Source: Areca catechu
Lineage: Eukaryota > Streptophyta > Magnoliopsida > Arecales > Arecaceae
DNA length: 64,000 bases
Direction of reading: 5' to 3'
Assembly (NCBI GenBank): GCA_021397845.1
Contig: CM038047.1
Span: forward strand, 35,447,601-35,511,600
Both the position numbers and the translations under genes were made by a program. The notes below the pieces were generated by a model. It was given only the letters and a program-made list of their open reading frames with translations, did no database searches and was not told where the DNA came from. Shown piece by piece: positions 34,637 to 46,280 of the stretch. How positions within the stretch are numbered: the stretch's first letter is position 1; each line of letters opens with the position of its first letter.

Positions 34637-34899
34637 TGAAGGGGAAAATACGAGGATGAGAGAGAGAAGACAGGAAAAAAAAAAACATTACTGCACTTTT
34701 GCTGCGCTTCATTCGAAAATAAATAAGTTTTTACAACTCCGACTTTTTAGAAATCAGTTTATCAAGACGAAACAGAAAAACAACAAAAGCTAATCCCCGC
34801 GTGATGTGATAAGCTAGCAAACCACGTAACACCCGCGCAGTTAACACGTCTTCTCTCCGCGCGACTCGGGCAAATCCCATGTTAGGATTATCTCCAACA
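34637..34899 (-). repeat. 3' LTR of the minus-strand Copia element
   Basis: 263 bp, TG...CA; followed inward by the minus-strand polypurine tract GGATTAAGGGGGAGTA (34900-34915). Confidence 0.93.
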
Positions 34900-34908
34900 T
34901 ACTCCCCC

Positions 34909-37900
34909 TTAATCCTGATGTGGGTCAAAATCATAAACGCCCAGTAATAATTTCTTCGCTGCAAACTTCACGCCTGACAAAGCTTTTGTGAGTGGATCGG
35001 CTCGCTGCTCTTCCGTGCGGACGAACTTGACCACGATCTGACCACCTTCAACACATTCTCGGATGAAATGAAATCTCGTGTCAATGTGCTTGCTGCGGCC
35101 ATGAAATACGGGATTTTTCATTAAGGCAATTGCAGACTTGTTATCAACAAACAGCTTCACCGGCTTGAGTTCTTGCTTCGTTAGCTCCCCCAACAAGCTT
35201 CTCAACCATAATTCCTGGCTTGCCGCCGCCGTTGCTGCCATGAACTCAGCCTCGCATGATGACAATGCAACCGACTTCTGCTTTTGTGAATTCCATGATA
35301 CCAGATTATCATTGACATAGAATGCCATACCCCCGGTGCTTTTCCGATCATCAACATCACCAGCCAAGTCACTATCGCTGTAGCCGATGATCTCTTCTTC
35401 TACCTTTTTCTTCCCATATACAAGTCCACAATGGATTGTACCTTTCAGGTACCTCAGGATTTGCTTCACCGCCTTGTGATGCATCACCGTGGGCCTTTCC
35501 ATAAATCTGCTAGCTACTCCAACTGCATAGGAAAGATCTGGTCTTGTGTGGAGTAAATACCTCAAACAATCAATCATGCGCCAGTACTCCGTCGCATCTA
35601 TCGGTTCTCCTTCAGGATCTTTGTGGAGCTGCGCCTTCTGCTCCATAGGGGACTTTGTTGAGTTGCACTCAGTCATGCCAAACTGAGCTAACACCTTCTT
35701 GGTGTAGGCCGATTGCTTTAGTATCACCCGATCTTCTTCTTGCGCCACTTCGATGCCGAGGTAGAAGGTGAGAAGCCCGAGGTCACTCATCTCGAACTCG
35801 GTCATCATCTGCTGCTTGAAAGCTGAGATCTCCTCCGAATTTTCCCCTGTAATGATTAAATCATCGACGTAAATACCAACAATGATACCTGCGTTTCCTT
35901 CTCCTCGTGTGTACACTGCTTGTTCTTGTGTGCACTTGATGAACCCGAGACGCCTCAAACTTTTGTCCAGTCGATTGTTCCATGCCCGTGGAGCTTGCCA
36001 CAACCCATATAGTGCCTTGCTCAGCTTGTACACACAGTGCTCCTTGTTCTTCACAACAGAGCCCTCCGGCTGAGTTACATAGACCTCCTCCTCGAGTTCG
36101 CCATTCAAGAACGCCGACTTCACATCAAGATGATGTACCTCCCAGCTGCGATTGGCTGCGATTGCAAGAATGACACGCACAGTGTCAAGTCTGGCCACCG
36201 GAGCAAACGCTTCTTCGAAGTCGACACCCTGCCGCTGAACATATCCCTTTGCAACTAGCCTCGCCTTATGCTTGATCACATCTCCGGCTGAGTTTTTCTT
36301 CACCTTGTACACCCATTTCAGACCTATGGGTATTTGTCCTGGCGGTAGGTTGGTGAGCTCCCACGTTGAATTTCTTTCAATGGACTCGATCTCCTGCTGC
36401 ATCGCTTTTTCCCAAGCATTTTCTCCGGCAGCTTCTCGGTAGCAAGATGGCTTCTCCATCTCGACTAGCAGCGCCTCTTCTTCGAGATCTTCCTGATGTA
36501 AGTCCACTCGCACCGCATCTCGCATAATATCGTCGATGTGCCTGTAACGAACCACTCCATCATTGGTGCTGCTGCTGCTTGAAGTCGGAGAGGCCATTGC
36601 AGGTACAGCCGGTGCACCCGCCAATGAATCCGCTGTGGGAGACTCTGTGGCCGATGCGGTATCCTCCATTGGTGATGACGCCGTTGCTGTTACAGACGGG
36701 ACTCCAACAGGGTGGGCCAAAGGAGTCCCGGAGTCACTCGAGTCCGTCTCGGGAGAGTAGTTCTCCCTCACAACCAGGACTGACGCATCTACAACATTTT
36801 CACCTGCGTTCCAACTCCATTCTAGGTGTTCTTCGAACTTCACGTCTCTACTTACATGAAGTTTGCCGCGCCGAGGGTCGTAGAGTCGGTGCGCCTTGCA
36901 GCCCTGCTCGACGCCGAGGTACACCATCACCTGACTTCTGTCATCAAGCTTCTTCTGGTGCGGCAACACCACCTTCGCATGGGCAGTGCAGCCGAACACC
37001 CTCAAATGGCCGAGGTGTGGCTTCCTCCCAGTCCAAGCTTCGAATGGGGTGCGCTCTCCTAGCACCTTCGTTGGCAAGCGGTTCAGCAGATGTACTGCAT
37101 GCCTTACGGCCTCCCCCCAGAATATGTTGGGAACGTGCATGCTCTTGAGAAGTGATCTCGCCATCGACATCACCGTCCGGTTTCTTCGTTCCACCACGCC
37201 ATTCTGCTGCGGAGTGTAGGGTGCAGTCAGGTGCCTCACGATGCCTGCCTCTTCGCAGAGTTTGTTGAACTCAGTGGAGAGGAACTCTCCACCCCGGTCC
37301 ATCCTCAAGGTCTTCACTCGGTGTCCGGTGGTATTCTCCACCTGTTGCTTAAACTTTTTGAACACCGAGCAGGCTTCATCCTTCGTCTTGATCACGTACA
37401 CCCACATCCATCGAGTGTAGTCGTCGACGATCAACATAAAGTAGCTATTGCCGGTGATAGTCGAAGGGGTGATCGGTCCGCAGAGATCGGCGTGCAGCAG
37501 CTCGAGTGGCTCCTCCGCTCGACAGGTGGCTGCCTCTGGGAAAGGGTGTCTTGCATGCTTTGCTATTGTACACCCTTGGCACAGCTTGTCGGGGTGCTTA
37601 ATAAGCGGCACACCTGCCACCATATTCTTCTCTGCCAGCATCTTCAAGGAGTGGAAGTTGACATGCCCAAGTCGGGCGTGCCATAGCCAAGCCTCGTCCA
37701 ATATGTTGGTGAGCAAACACACCTGATCGTTGGTCTTCATCTCGGCCTTGTAAAGATGATTGGAGGAACTTCTGATTTTGATGAGCAATCTGCCACTGGG
37801 ATCATACATCCATAGAAATTCTCCTAGCATAACAAACTTGTTTCCTTTCTTGGCCAACTGTCCACAGCTAATGATATTGCTTTGTAAGGTTGGGATGTAG

Positions 37901-38082
37901 TATACCTTGGTGAGAAGTCGTTGTTCCCCATTCTTGAACTGGAAGGACACCGAACCCTTTCCCTTGATCTGCACAATGGAGCCGTTGCCGAATCTCACAT
38001 GCCCCTGGACTGTCTCGTCCAGCTCGTGGAATTTCTTCCTTTCACCCGACATATGGTTGCTTGCACCATTGTCAAAATACTA
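34909..38082 (-). pseudogene. pol of the minus-strand Copia element (protease, integrase, RT, RNase H)
   Basis: A continuous 1047-codon frame below one TAG (38082-38080). Protease has its active-site region at the very start (FDNGASNHMSGE, Asn at the usual Ser). The pre-integrase region LWHARLGHVNFHSL and CQGC follow, then integrase (LLHADLCGP, VDDYTRWMWVY, MDRGGEF, TPQQNGVVERRNRT; about residues 185-300). RT follows (GLKWVYKVKKNSAGDVIKHK, LDVKSAFLNGELEEEVYV, catalytic YVDDLIITGE), with RNase H (YSDSDLAGDVDDRKSTGG, SSCEAEFMAATAA, KHIDTRFHFIRE). GLWQAPRAW and DCLRYLL replace the usual GLKQAPRAW and GSLRYLL. The TAG stands at a Trp position before the protease motif and is in the same frame as gag, so only read-through is lost. 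Confidence 0.92.
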
Positions 38083-39135
38083 TGTGCTGGAGACTTCCTC
38101 GCTTCCAGCTCGCAGCTGCGGATCCATCGTCTCCTCATTCAACAAAGCAAGATCCCTTGATTCAACACTCGCAGACAGCAGTAACGCCGGTTTCTCCTCC
38201 TCCGTGCATGAGAGGTTTGCTTCTTCTTTGCACGGTTTACTCCAGCATTCAGATGCATAATGGCCCATTTTGCTACAATTATAGCACTTGATGTGGCTCT
38301 TGTCGCATCTACTGCCACCAGAGCCACCTGAACTAGCCTTGCGCGGTGATCCGCTGTGTCTGCCTCTGCCGCGACCCCTGCCGCGACTGCGTCCACCCCG
38401 GCTCCGGCTGCTGCCTTCTGCAGGGGCGATGTACTTACCCCTGTTGCTCAAGGATGAGTCCCTGCCGACTTTGTCCTGCCACGCCTGCCATTCGGTTAGG
38501 GTGAGCAGGAGCTGCCCATCGTCGTTGCTGCTGGGGTTGCGCAAACGTGCGTGCTCCCCGTATGCCGTCAAACGCCCGACTGCTTCCTCGAATGGCATTA
38601 TGTCGAGGTTGCAGAACTGCTCAATGCCGGCGACCACCTGGTAGTATCTATCGGGTACTGTGTTGAGGAGCTTCTTTACCAGCGTCGCATCGGCGAGCGT
38701 CTCCCCCAGATTTGCATACTTCGCGGACATCCCACTGAGTCTACCGGCATAGTCGTCCAGCGTCTCCCCTTCCTTCATTCGCATGACGTCGAAGTCACTC
38801 TTCAATGTCTGCAACCGAGCAGTCTTGACACGATCTGCCCCGACAAACCTTGTTTTGAGGCTGTCCCAGACCTCCTTTACAGTCGTCTTCTTCGCCACTT
38901 GCAACAGGATGTCTTCCGAGAGTGCTTGGAAGAGAAATGCCCTCGCCGTCTTATCCTTCCTCTCATCCATGTCCGCACCGTCCGTTGCTTCCACTGCATC
39001 CCAAATGTCTTGGGCCTGCATCAGTGCTTCCACCTTAATCGCCCAGGTGGTGTAGTTCGTTGTCGTTAGCTGCGGGTAGTTGAGAGATACGCCGCCACCG
39101 ACCCTTGTTGTCGCAGCTTGAGGGACGATCGCAAT
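38083..39135 (-). pseudogene. gag of the minus-strand Copia element
   Basis: In-frame with pol. The N-terminal reading IAIVPQAATTRVGGGVS, NYPQLTTTNYTTWAIKVEA shows an intact gag start, but the initiator position (39135-39133) reads ATT. The UBN2-type gag core contains FLFQALSEDILLQVAKK and DDYAGRLSGMSAKYANLGE. An RGRGRGRGRH-type basic stretch precedes a CCHC zinc knuckle (CYNCSKMGHYASEC). Nothing else is broken. The first in-frame ATG is far downstream. Confidence 0.85.
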
Positions 39136-39173
39136 TTGCTTGAGACAAAGGAGCCTTGGTGTGCTAACCTGAC

Positions 39174-39185
39174 GCTCTGATACCA
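39174..39185 (-). other. Primer-binding site (initiator Met tRNA type) of the minus-strand Copia element
   Basis: TGGTATCAGAGC on the minus strand, two bases inside the 5' LTR. Confidence 0.9.
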
Positions 39186-39187
39186 GG

Positions 39188-39450
39188 TGAAGGGGAAAAT
39201 ACGAGGATGAGAGAGAGAAGACAGGAAAAAAAAAAACACTACTACACTTTTGCTGCGCTTCATTCGAAAATAAATAAGTTTTTACAACTCCGACTTTTTA
39301 GAAATCGGTTTATCAAGACGAAACAGAAAAACAACAAAAGCTAATCCCCGCATGATGTGATAAGCCAGCAAACCACGTAACACCCGCGCAGTTAACGCGT
39401 CTTCTCTCCGCGCGACTCGGGCAAATCCCATGTCAGGATTATCTCCAACA
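39188..39450 (-). repeat. 5' LTR of the minus-strand Copia element
   Basis: 263 bp, same length as its partner; seven transitions between them by eye (about 2.7%). Confidence 0.93.
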
Positions 39451-39463
39451 GGGATCCACACCC

Positions 39464-41357
39464 TGTAACACCCAGAAAAAAAAAAAAAAAATTTTTTCCG
39501 GCCCGCTTACCGAACCGGCCAAATGACGCGCGCGAGCTGGTTCTGCGCGAGGAGCGCGGAAAGTGAGCGCGCGACGCGCGGGCGGGCGACGCGCGGGCGG
39601 GCGACGCGCGAGCGCGCGACGCGTGGGCGCGCGGTGCGCGGCCCGGCCCATCGCGGCGGGCGCGCTTTGCACGGCCCAGGCCCACGCGCTGGCACATGGG
39701 CTCGGCCCAGCCCGAGCCGGCTATCGCGTGGGCATTTCCCACGCATTTCCCAGCCGTTTCTCACGGTGTATGGCGGTCCATGGGGTTTCTGAGCGATCTG
39801 GACCGTCCGATCGTCCGATCGAACGGCTGAGATTGGTCCGAAGGAGTTTAGGCTTGATTAGGGGCTTTTGGATTCGGATTTGGACGTGGTTTGAGACGTC
39901 GATCTCAGATCTGACGGCTGGGGAGATATTTTAATGTTTTTGAACTTCCTAGGTTACGTTTGAGGTGATTTTGGATGGGTTTTTCTCCTCTTTTTAAACA
40001 GGACGTCGATAGGAAGCAGGGAAGAGCCTGCTGAGAGCCATAAAAGAGAGGAGAAGAGAGAGAGAAAGAGAAGGGAAAAGAGAAGAGAAGAAGGAAGAAA
40101 GAGAAAGAGGAGAAGAGAGAGAAAGGGAGAGGGAAGGGATTTTGGTTTGGAAGATGAGGGAAGAGAAAATCGGGGGGGAACCGATTTGATGAATTTATTG
40201 ATTATTGTAGGAGATCAATCTTTTGAGCAGGAAGGATTTGGACGAATTTCGGGTATAGATTGATACCGGATATTTTGGATTAGTGGTTGAAGGTAAGGAT
40301 TCTGACGTGATCACCAGTTTATATATTATTTTATATGCATGGTTTTGATCCGAGTGCATGATCATTGGCATGCATGAATTATTGTTATATGGTGTAGTTG
40401 AGTTTTATGAAGAACAATATGATATGATTGTTATTATTTTATATTCCGGATATCGTGTTTATCGGATAAAAGTTCTATTTTGATGATTTGGACCGTGATG
40501 TCGGTCAAAGGAAGAGTTGAGATTTCATGTTTGATATTGTGGTTTTATCATTATTATTGTCGATATCTCATGTGTAATGTTATAAAGAAGATTGATATCC
40601 GGATGGGTTGGACCATGATACCAGATTGCTAAATAGGTTGAACCATGAAACTGAATATCGAGTGGGTTGGACCACGATATCAGTTATTAAAATGGGTTGG
40701 ACCATGATATCGGTTATCGAGTGGGTTGGACCACGATACCGGTTATCGAGAGATCACAAAAAATATGTTTTGACAAGTGTTAATGAAGTAAATACGGTAT
40801 TTGGTCTAGCCATGCTACGGTTGCACCGTGGTTATACAGCCTGAGCCACGGGCTTTGTACGTGGGAGCCGGCCACGAGCGGATAGTACATGGGACAGCCG
40901 AGCCACGGGCTTAGTACGTGAGCAGGACCGACCATAGTATGCATGGTCGCTTTGAGGTTGCCAGTCATGGGCTGGTACATGACCGTGGCTAGACCAGAAC
41001 CCTAAAGATAAAGGTGCAATAATGAGAATATTAAAGGAAAAATGCAAAGTTATCAAAGTTTTATAATACATGAGGCTTAGATCATTTAATTGAATGACAT
41101 AATATACTGGTATTTTGCTATTTTAGAAATGTATATTATTACTGGTGTGATCATATGAAAACATTACTGGGCTGTAGAGCTCACAACCTACTTTCTTCTT
41201 TTACAGAGTCGTGCAGGTACTTGGCTTGGTGATGAGTGAGATTTTCTTGAAGTAAGTGACTCTTGTGTACCCAGGCCTTGCATGATCTCTAGGATAAAAC
41301 CTAGGGTTTGTGCGGCCGGTCGCGTGCCGATTCTGGTGCTGGATTCGGGGCGTGACA
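39464..41357. mobile_element. Solo LTR, 1894 bp, Gypsy type
   Basis: Begins TGTAACACCC and ends GGGGCGTGACA, ends typical of chromovirus (Del/Tekay-like) LTRs. Flanked by CACCC on both sides (39459-39463 and 41358-41362). No coding region, primer site or partner LTR: the product of LTR-LTR recombination. It contains a poly-A run (39475-39490), a CpG-dense block (39525-39665), a GA-rich block (40040-40135) and a tandem repeat at 40604-40750. A TATA-like CATAAAAGAG near 40039 suggests plus orientation. Confidence 0.87.
40604..40750. repeat. ~32-bp tandem repeat in the solo LTR, about five units
   Basis: 'GGGTTGGACCACGATATC' or a variant recurs at about 40605, 40635, 40662, 40694 and 40724, alternating with 'GGTTATCGAGT'-like spacers. 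Confidence 0.8.
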
Positions 41358-41797
41358 CACCCATCTTAATGATGGAAACCCAAAGGGTTTGTTGGGCAGT
41401 CAATATTGGAACCCAAGGGGTGGAAACCCAAGGGGTGTATTGTGGCGGATAATAAGAGGCTTTACGAAGCCTTGTAACTCCCTGTCATTATGTTTGCTTT
41501 ATTATTGCCATTAAAACTAGTCTAGCCAAGAGTCATCTGGGACTCTTATAAATATGTATGAGGAGAGGAAGAGGAGACAGGAAGACAGAGAGTGAGTGAG
41601 AGATATAAATTGATTCCTCTGGTTCAGATAATCCAGAGAGAAAAAGAGAGAGAGATTTGTTTGTATTCTCATTTTTATAGTGAATGTTTGGCTCTCTCTC
41701 GTGGATATAGGCTACGCCGAACCACGTTATTTCTTGGTGTCTCTCTACTTTGATTTATTTTCTTTCTTTGTCTAATTCTTTTACCGATCCTAACAAG

Positions 41798-41809
41798 TGG
41801 TATCAGAGC
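41798..41809 (+). other. Primer-binding site of the Tnt1-like element
   Basis: TGGTATCAGAGC two bases after the 5' LTR end; complementary to the initiator Met tRNA 3' end. Confidence 0.92.
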
Positions 41810-42273
41810 CGGATCAGTGTCAAAAATTGGAGTTCGGATGTGCCAGCTGTCACTCTCAGAATATTGTCCGGAAAGCTGATCGTCGCCGGAAAAGGCAGGT
41901 TGATTGAAGAAAGTAATTCCAGAGAAATACCTTATAGGTATTTTCGGACAGTCTCTTGCACCAGGTGTTGTCTTGTCCAATTGGTTCAGCGTATCCTCCT
42001 CTGAACTTGGGTGCAGGAGTTCGATTCCTCTCAACTGCCAGGTCAACGCCACATCATCAACTACTGGCCCACTGTCACTGCGCCACATCATCAGCCATTG
42101 CTGTCACATTACAGCAGCGTTGCCACGTCAGCAGCAGATCAGCTTGAAAGCGCCACATCACCAGCCCACTGACAAGCAGATCCTATAGTTACCACTTAAG
42201 TCCCTCTTGGGGTTTTTTTTATCGCTCCGGATCCATTCGTAAGGCTGTTTTTTTTTTTGATTTTTGATTCAAA

Positions 42274-45200
42274 ATGGCTGAAACAAATAATGGTATGATA
42301 AAGTTGACTTCCTCCAACTATGCTATCTGGAAGCCTTTAATGGAAGACTTGCTTTATTGCAAGGATCTGGCAGACCCCATTGAAACAAAAGGAGTAAGGC
42401 CTGCAGATAAGAAAGAGGAAGAATGGAACAAGCTTAACAGAAAAGCTGTTGGGATGATTCGGCAACAAATTGATATCAGTGTCTTTCATCATGTTGCTAA
42501 GGAGACAAATGCATATGATATTTGGCAGAAATTGCAGAATATGTATGAGCGGAAGACCGTTCGAAACAAAGCATTGCTGATGAGAAGACTTGTCAACCTG
42601 AGATACAAGGATGTAACCTCTATTACCGAGCATATGAGCAATTTCCAAAGCTTGGTGAACCAGTTGGCTTCTGTGAACAAAATATTGGATGATGAAATGC
42701 AAGCTTTGTTGCTGTTGGGTACTTTACCTGATAGCTGGGAGACTTTAGTTGTTTCTCTTAGCAATTCTGCTCCTAGTGGACTTATGACCATGGAGATGGT
42801 TCAAGATGCCTTGTTGAATGAAGAAGCAAGACGGAAGGAGATGGGATCTCAACAATCCCAGGCCCTTGTCACTGAGAACAAGAGTCAGGGAAGAGGCAGG
42901 AGCAGAAACCGCTACAATAACAGAGGAAATGATCGCAGCAAGTCTAGAACTCGGGGACAGTCTAAATCCTGGGTCAAATGTTTTCATTGCGGCCTGGAGG
43001 GTCATATGCAAAGGAACTGCCGAAAGCTGAAAAGGGAACAGAAACAAAAGGACAAGCAACAGAAGTCTGAAGAAGAGAACACTGCAGCAACAACATCAGA
43101 GGATATTGTCCTTCTTTCTTTAGAAGAAGAAGAATGTCTTCAGCTCACTGACTTGGGTATAGAGTGGGTTGTGGATACTGCAGCTTCTTATCATGCAACT
43201 CCAAATAAGGAGTTTTTCACTTCATACAGAACAGGAGATTTTGGTGTTGTAAAGATGGGAAACTCCAGCTATTCCAAGATTGAAGGAATAGGGGATATAC
43301 AAATCCAAACCAGTACTGGGTGTACTATGGTACTGAAGGAAGTGAGACATGTTTCTAGAGTTGCATTGGATTGCCAGGGGTTCACTAGCCAGTTTCATGA
43401 TGGGAAGTGGAAGCTAACAAAGGGGTCCTTGATTGTTGCTCGAGGACAAGTCATTGGAAATCTTTACAGAACTTGTGTGAAGATATGCTCAGACAGTCTG
43501 AATACTATTGAAGATAAGTCATCACTGAACCTATGGCATCGAAGACTTGCTCACATGAGTGAAAAAGGCTTGCACATGTTAGCAAAAAAGAATTTGATTC
43601 CCCTTGATAAGTCTATTTCTTTAAAACCTTGTGAGTATTTCTTGTTTGGGAAGCAGCATAGGGTTGCTTTTAGCTCTACTACTAGAAGAAAGTCTGAAAA
43701 ATTAAATTTGGTGTATTCGGATGTGTGTGGTCCGATTGAAGTAGAATCAATGGGGGGGGGAATAAGTACTTCCTGACCTTTATTGATGATAGGTCAAGGA
43801 AAGTTTGGGTCTATTTTCTGAAGTCAAAAGATCAAGTTTTTCATTACTTTCAGATGTTTCATGCCATGGTTGAAAGGGAGATAGGAAAAATGTTGAAGTG
43901 TCTCAGAACTGATAATGGTGACGAATATACCTCAAGAGAGTTTGAAGATTATTGTGCAAAGCATGGAATTCAGCATGAGACAACAGTCCCTGGAACACCA
44001 CAGCACAATGGGGTAGCTGAAAGGATGAATCAGACTATTGTAGAGAGAGTTCGGTGTATGCTCAGATTGGCTAAGTTACCTAAGTCATTCTGGGGTGAAG
44101 CTGTATGCACTGCCTGCTATGTGATTAATAGATCTCCATCAGCTCCGTTGAACTTTGACATTCCCAAGAGAGTTTGGTCTGACAAGAAGGTATCCTATTC
44201 TCATCTACGGGTATTTGGTTGTAAGGCATTTGCTCATGTGCCTAAGGAGCAACGAGCCAAGCTTGACGACAAGTCTCAACCTTGTGTTTTCATTGGCTAT
44301 GGAGATGAGGAATTTGGATACAGACTTTGGGATCCAGTAAAGAAAAAAGTTATCAGGAGCAGAGATGTTATCTTGCATGAAAATCAGATAATTGAAAAAG
44401 TTCCACAACAAAAGGAAGTTCATGTTTCAGATCTTGTACCTGATCTTTCCCCATCAAACAGTGGCGAAGAATTGTCAGAGGAAGTTCCAGAACCAGATAT
44501 TCCAAACACTGATGATGTTCAGGAGGAACAAAATGCAGAAGGTTCTGAGCAGGGGGAGCTATCTTCTTCACCAGAAATACAACCAAGAAAATCAAATCGG
44601 GAGCGTAGGGCATCAACTCGGTACCCATCTTCTGAATATGTAATGCTTACTGATGAAGGGGAGCCAGAAAGCCTACAAGAAGCAATGTCCCAAAAAGATA
44701 AGGCAAGCTAGATGAAAGCTATGCAAGAAGAAATGAGTTCACTGCATCAGAATGAAACCTACGAGTTAGTGAAACTCCCAACTGGAAGGAAAGCCTTACA
44801 GAATAAATGGATATTCAAGCTCAAGAAGGATGCAATTAGAAAATTGTTCGAGTATAAAGCCTGGCTAGTCGTCAAAGGTTCTGGTCAAAAAAAAGGGATC
44901 GACTTTGATGAAATTTTTTCTCCAGTTGTCAAGATGACCTCTATCAGAATGGTGCTTGGTTTAACTGCTGGCATGAATCTTGAGCTAGAACAGCTGGATG
45001 TGAAGACTGCATTCCTCCATGGAGATTTGGAAGAAGAAATTTACATGGAGCAGCCAGAAGGTTTTGAAGTCAAAGGAAAGGAACACATGGTTTGCAAACT
45101 GAAGAAAAGCTTGTACGGGCTAAAACAAGCTCCGAGAAAATGGTACAAGAAGTTCGATTCATTTATGGTGAGTCATGGATACAAGCATACAGATTCAGAT

Positions 45201-46220
45201 CCATGTGTTTACATTCAGAAGTTCTTCGATGGAAGCTTCATTGTTTTACTTCTCTATGTCGACGACATGCTGATAGCTGGGCATAATACTGAGATGATCA
45301 GTAAGTTAAAAAAAGAATTGTCCAGGTTCTTTGATATGAAAGACTTAGGCCCAGCTCAACAAATATTGGGCACGAAGATTGTTCGTGACAGGAAGCTAAG
45401 GAAATTATGGCTGTCACAGGAGAAGTACGTTGAACAGGTGATTGAAAAGTTCAACATGAATAATGCTAAACTGGTTAGTATTCCTTTAGCTGGTCATTTC
45501 AAGTTAAGCAAGAGTTTATGTCCCTCTACCCAGAAAAGAAGAGAAGATATGGATGAAATTCCTTACTCCTCAGCTGTAGGGAGTTTGATGTATGCTATGG
45601 TGTGCACACGACCAGATATTGCCAGTGCAGTTGGAGTTGTGAGCAGATTTCTTTCTAATCCTGGGAAAGAACATTGGGAAGCAGTAAAATGGATTCTGAG
45701 GTATCTCAAGGGTACTTCTAAATTGTGCTTGTGCTTTGGAGATTCTGAACCAATCTTGGAAGGATATACAGATGCTGATATGGCAGGAGACCTAGATTGT
45801 AGAAAGAGCACTTCTGGATTTGTGTTTACTTTTGCAGGGGGAGCTGTCTCATGGCAGTCCAAATTGCAAAAATGTGTAGCTCTATCTACAACAGAGACTG
45901 AATACATTGCTATTGCAGAAGCAGGGAAAGAGATGCTTTGGTTGAAGCGCTTCCTTCATGAATTGGGTCAAGAGCAAACACAGTACGTGGTTTACTGCGA
46001 TAGTCAGAGTGCTTTAGACTTAAGTAAGAATGCCATGTACCATTCTCGCACGAAGCATATTAACATCCGTTATCATTGGATACGGGAAGTTATGGAAAAG
46101 CAGCTTATGAAGCTTGAGAAGATCCATACAGATAATAACCCTGCAGATATGTTGACAAAAGTGGTTCCTAAAGAAAAGCACATGTTTTGTCGAGACAAGA
46201 TCGGCATGGACTCCATATAA
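42274..46220 (+). pseudogene. gag-pol of the Tnt1-like element, broken by one missing G and one TAG
   Basis: Starts MAETNNGMIKLTSSNYAIWK. Gag (UBN2-type) is followed by the zinc knuckle CFHCGLEGHMQRNC near residue 236, protease WVVDTAASYHATP near residue 300, and pre-integrase LWHRRLAHMSEKGL. The frame breaks in a run of nine G at 43752-43760 inside the integrase start; ten G would continue into NKYFLTFIDDRS. Integrase continues (RTDNGDEY, TPQHNGVAERMNQT), then a TAG at 44709-44711 falls at a Trp position before MKAMQEEM. RT (LDVKTAFLHGDLEEEIYMEQ, catalytic YVDDMLIAG) and RNase H (YTDADMAGDLDCRKSTSG, STTETEYIAIAEA) are open to the stop at 46218-46220. About 1315 codons carry just these two lesions. 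Motifs match Tnt1/Tork. Confidence 0.92.
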
Positions 46221-46252
46221 GGAGTTGTTAATGGTGTTCCCTTCTCCATGGG

Positions 46253-46268
46253 TGTGGAGGGGGAGATT
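46253..46268 (+). other. Polypurine tract of the Tnt1-like element
   Basis: GTGGAGGGGGAGATT directly precedes the 3' LTR start TGATGGGATCCA. Confidence 0.85.
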
Positions 46269-46280
46269 TGATGGGATCCA

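Larger units (their letters stand above)
34637..39450 (-). mobile_element. Complete Ty1/Copia element, minus strand, one stop codon from a full frame
   Basis: Two 263-bp LTRs (34637-34899 and 39188-39450; TGAAGGGG...CTCCAACA) differ at seven positions by eye, all transitions. Target duplication GGGAT at 34632-34636 and 39451-39455. Gag-pol lies between on the minus strand, with primer site and polypurine tract in place. The coding style resembles the Ivana/Oryco group, but that assignment is tentative. Fairly young. Confidence 0.93.
34628..41795 (+). repeat. 5' LTR of the Tnt1-like element, in three pieces
   Basis: Pieces are 34628-34636 (TGATGGGAT), 39456-39463 (CCACACCC) and 41363-41795. 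The interruptions are a Copia element with GGGAT duplication and a solo LTR with CACCC duplication. The intact order can be read directly from the 3' LTR, which continues TGATGGGATCCA then CACCCATCTTAATG. Confidence 0.9.

Noticed and set aside
34731..34964. 77-codon minus frame overlapping the Copia LTR and pol end
   Set aside because: It is LTR sequence; the same sequence occurs in the other LTR.
39507..39934. Ala/Arg-rich frames of up to 123 codons
   Set aside because: Product of the CpG-dense block inside a solo LTR.
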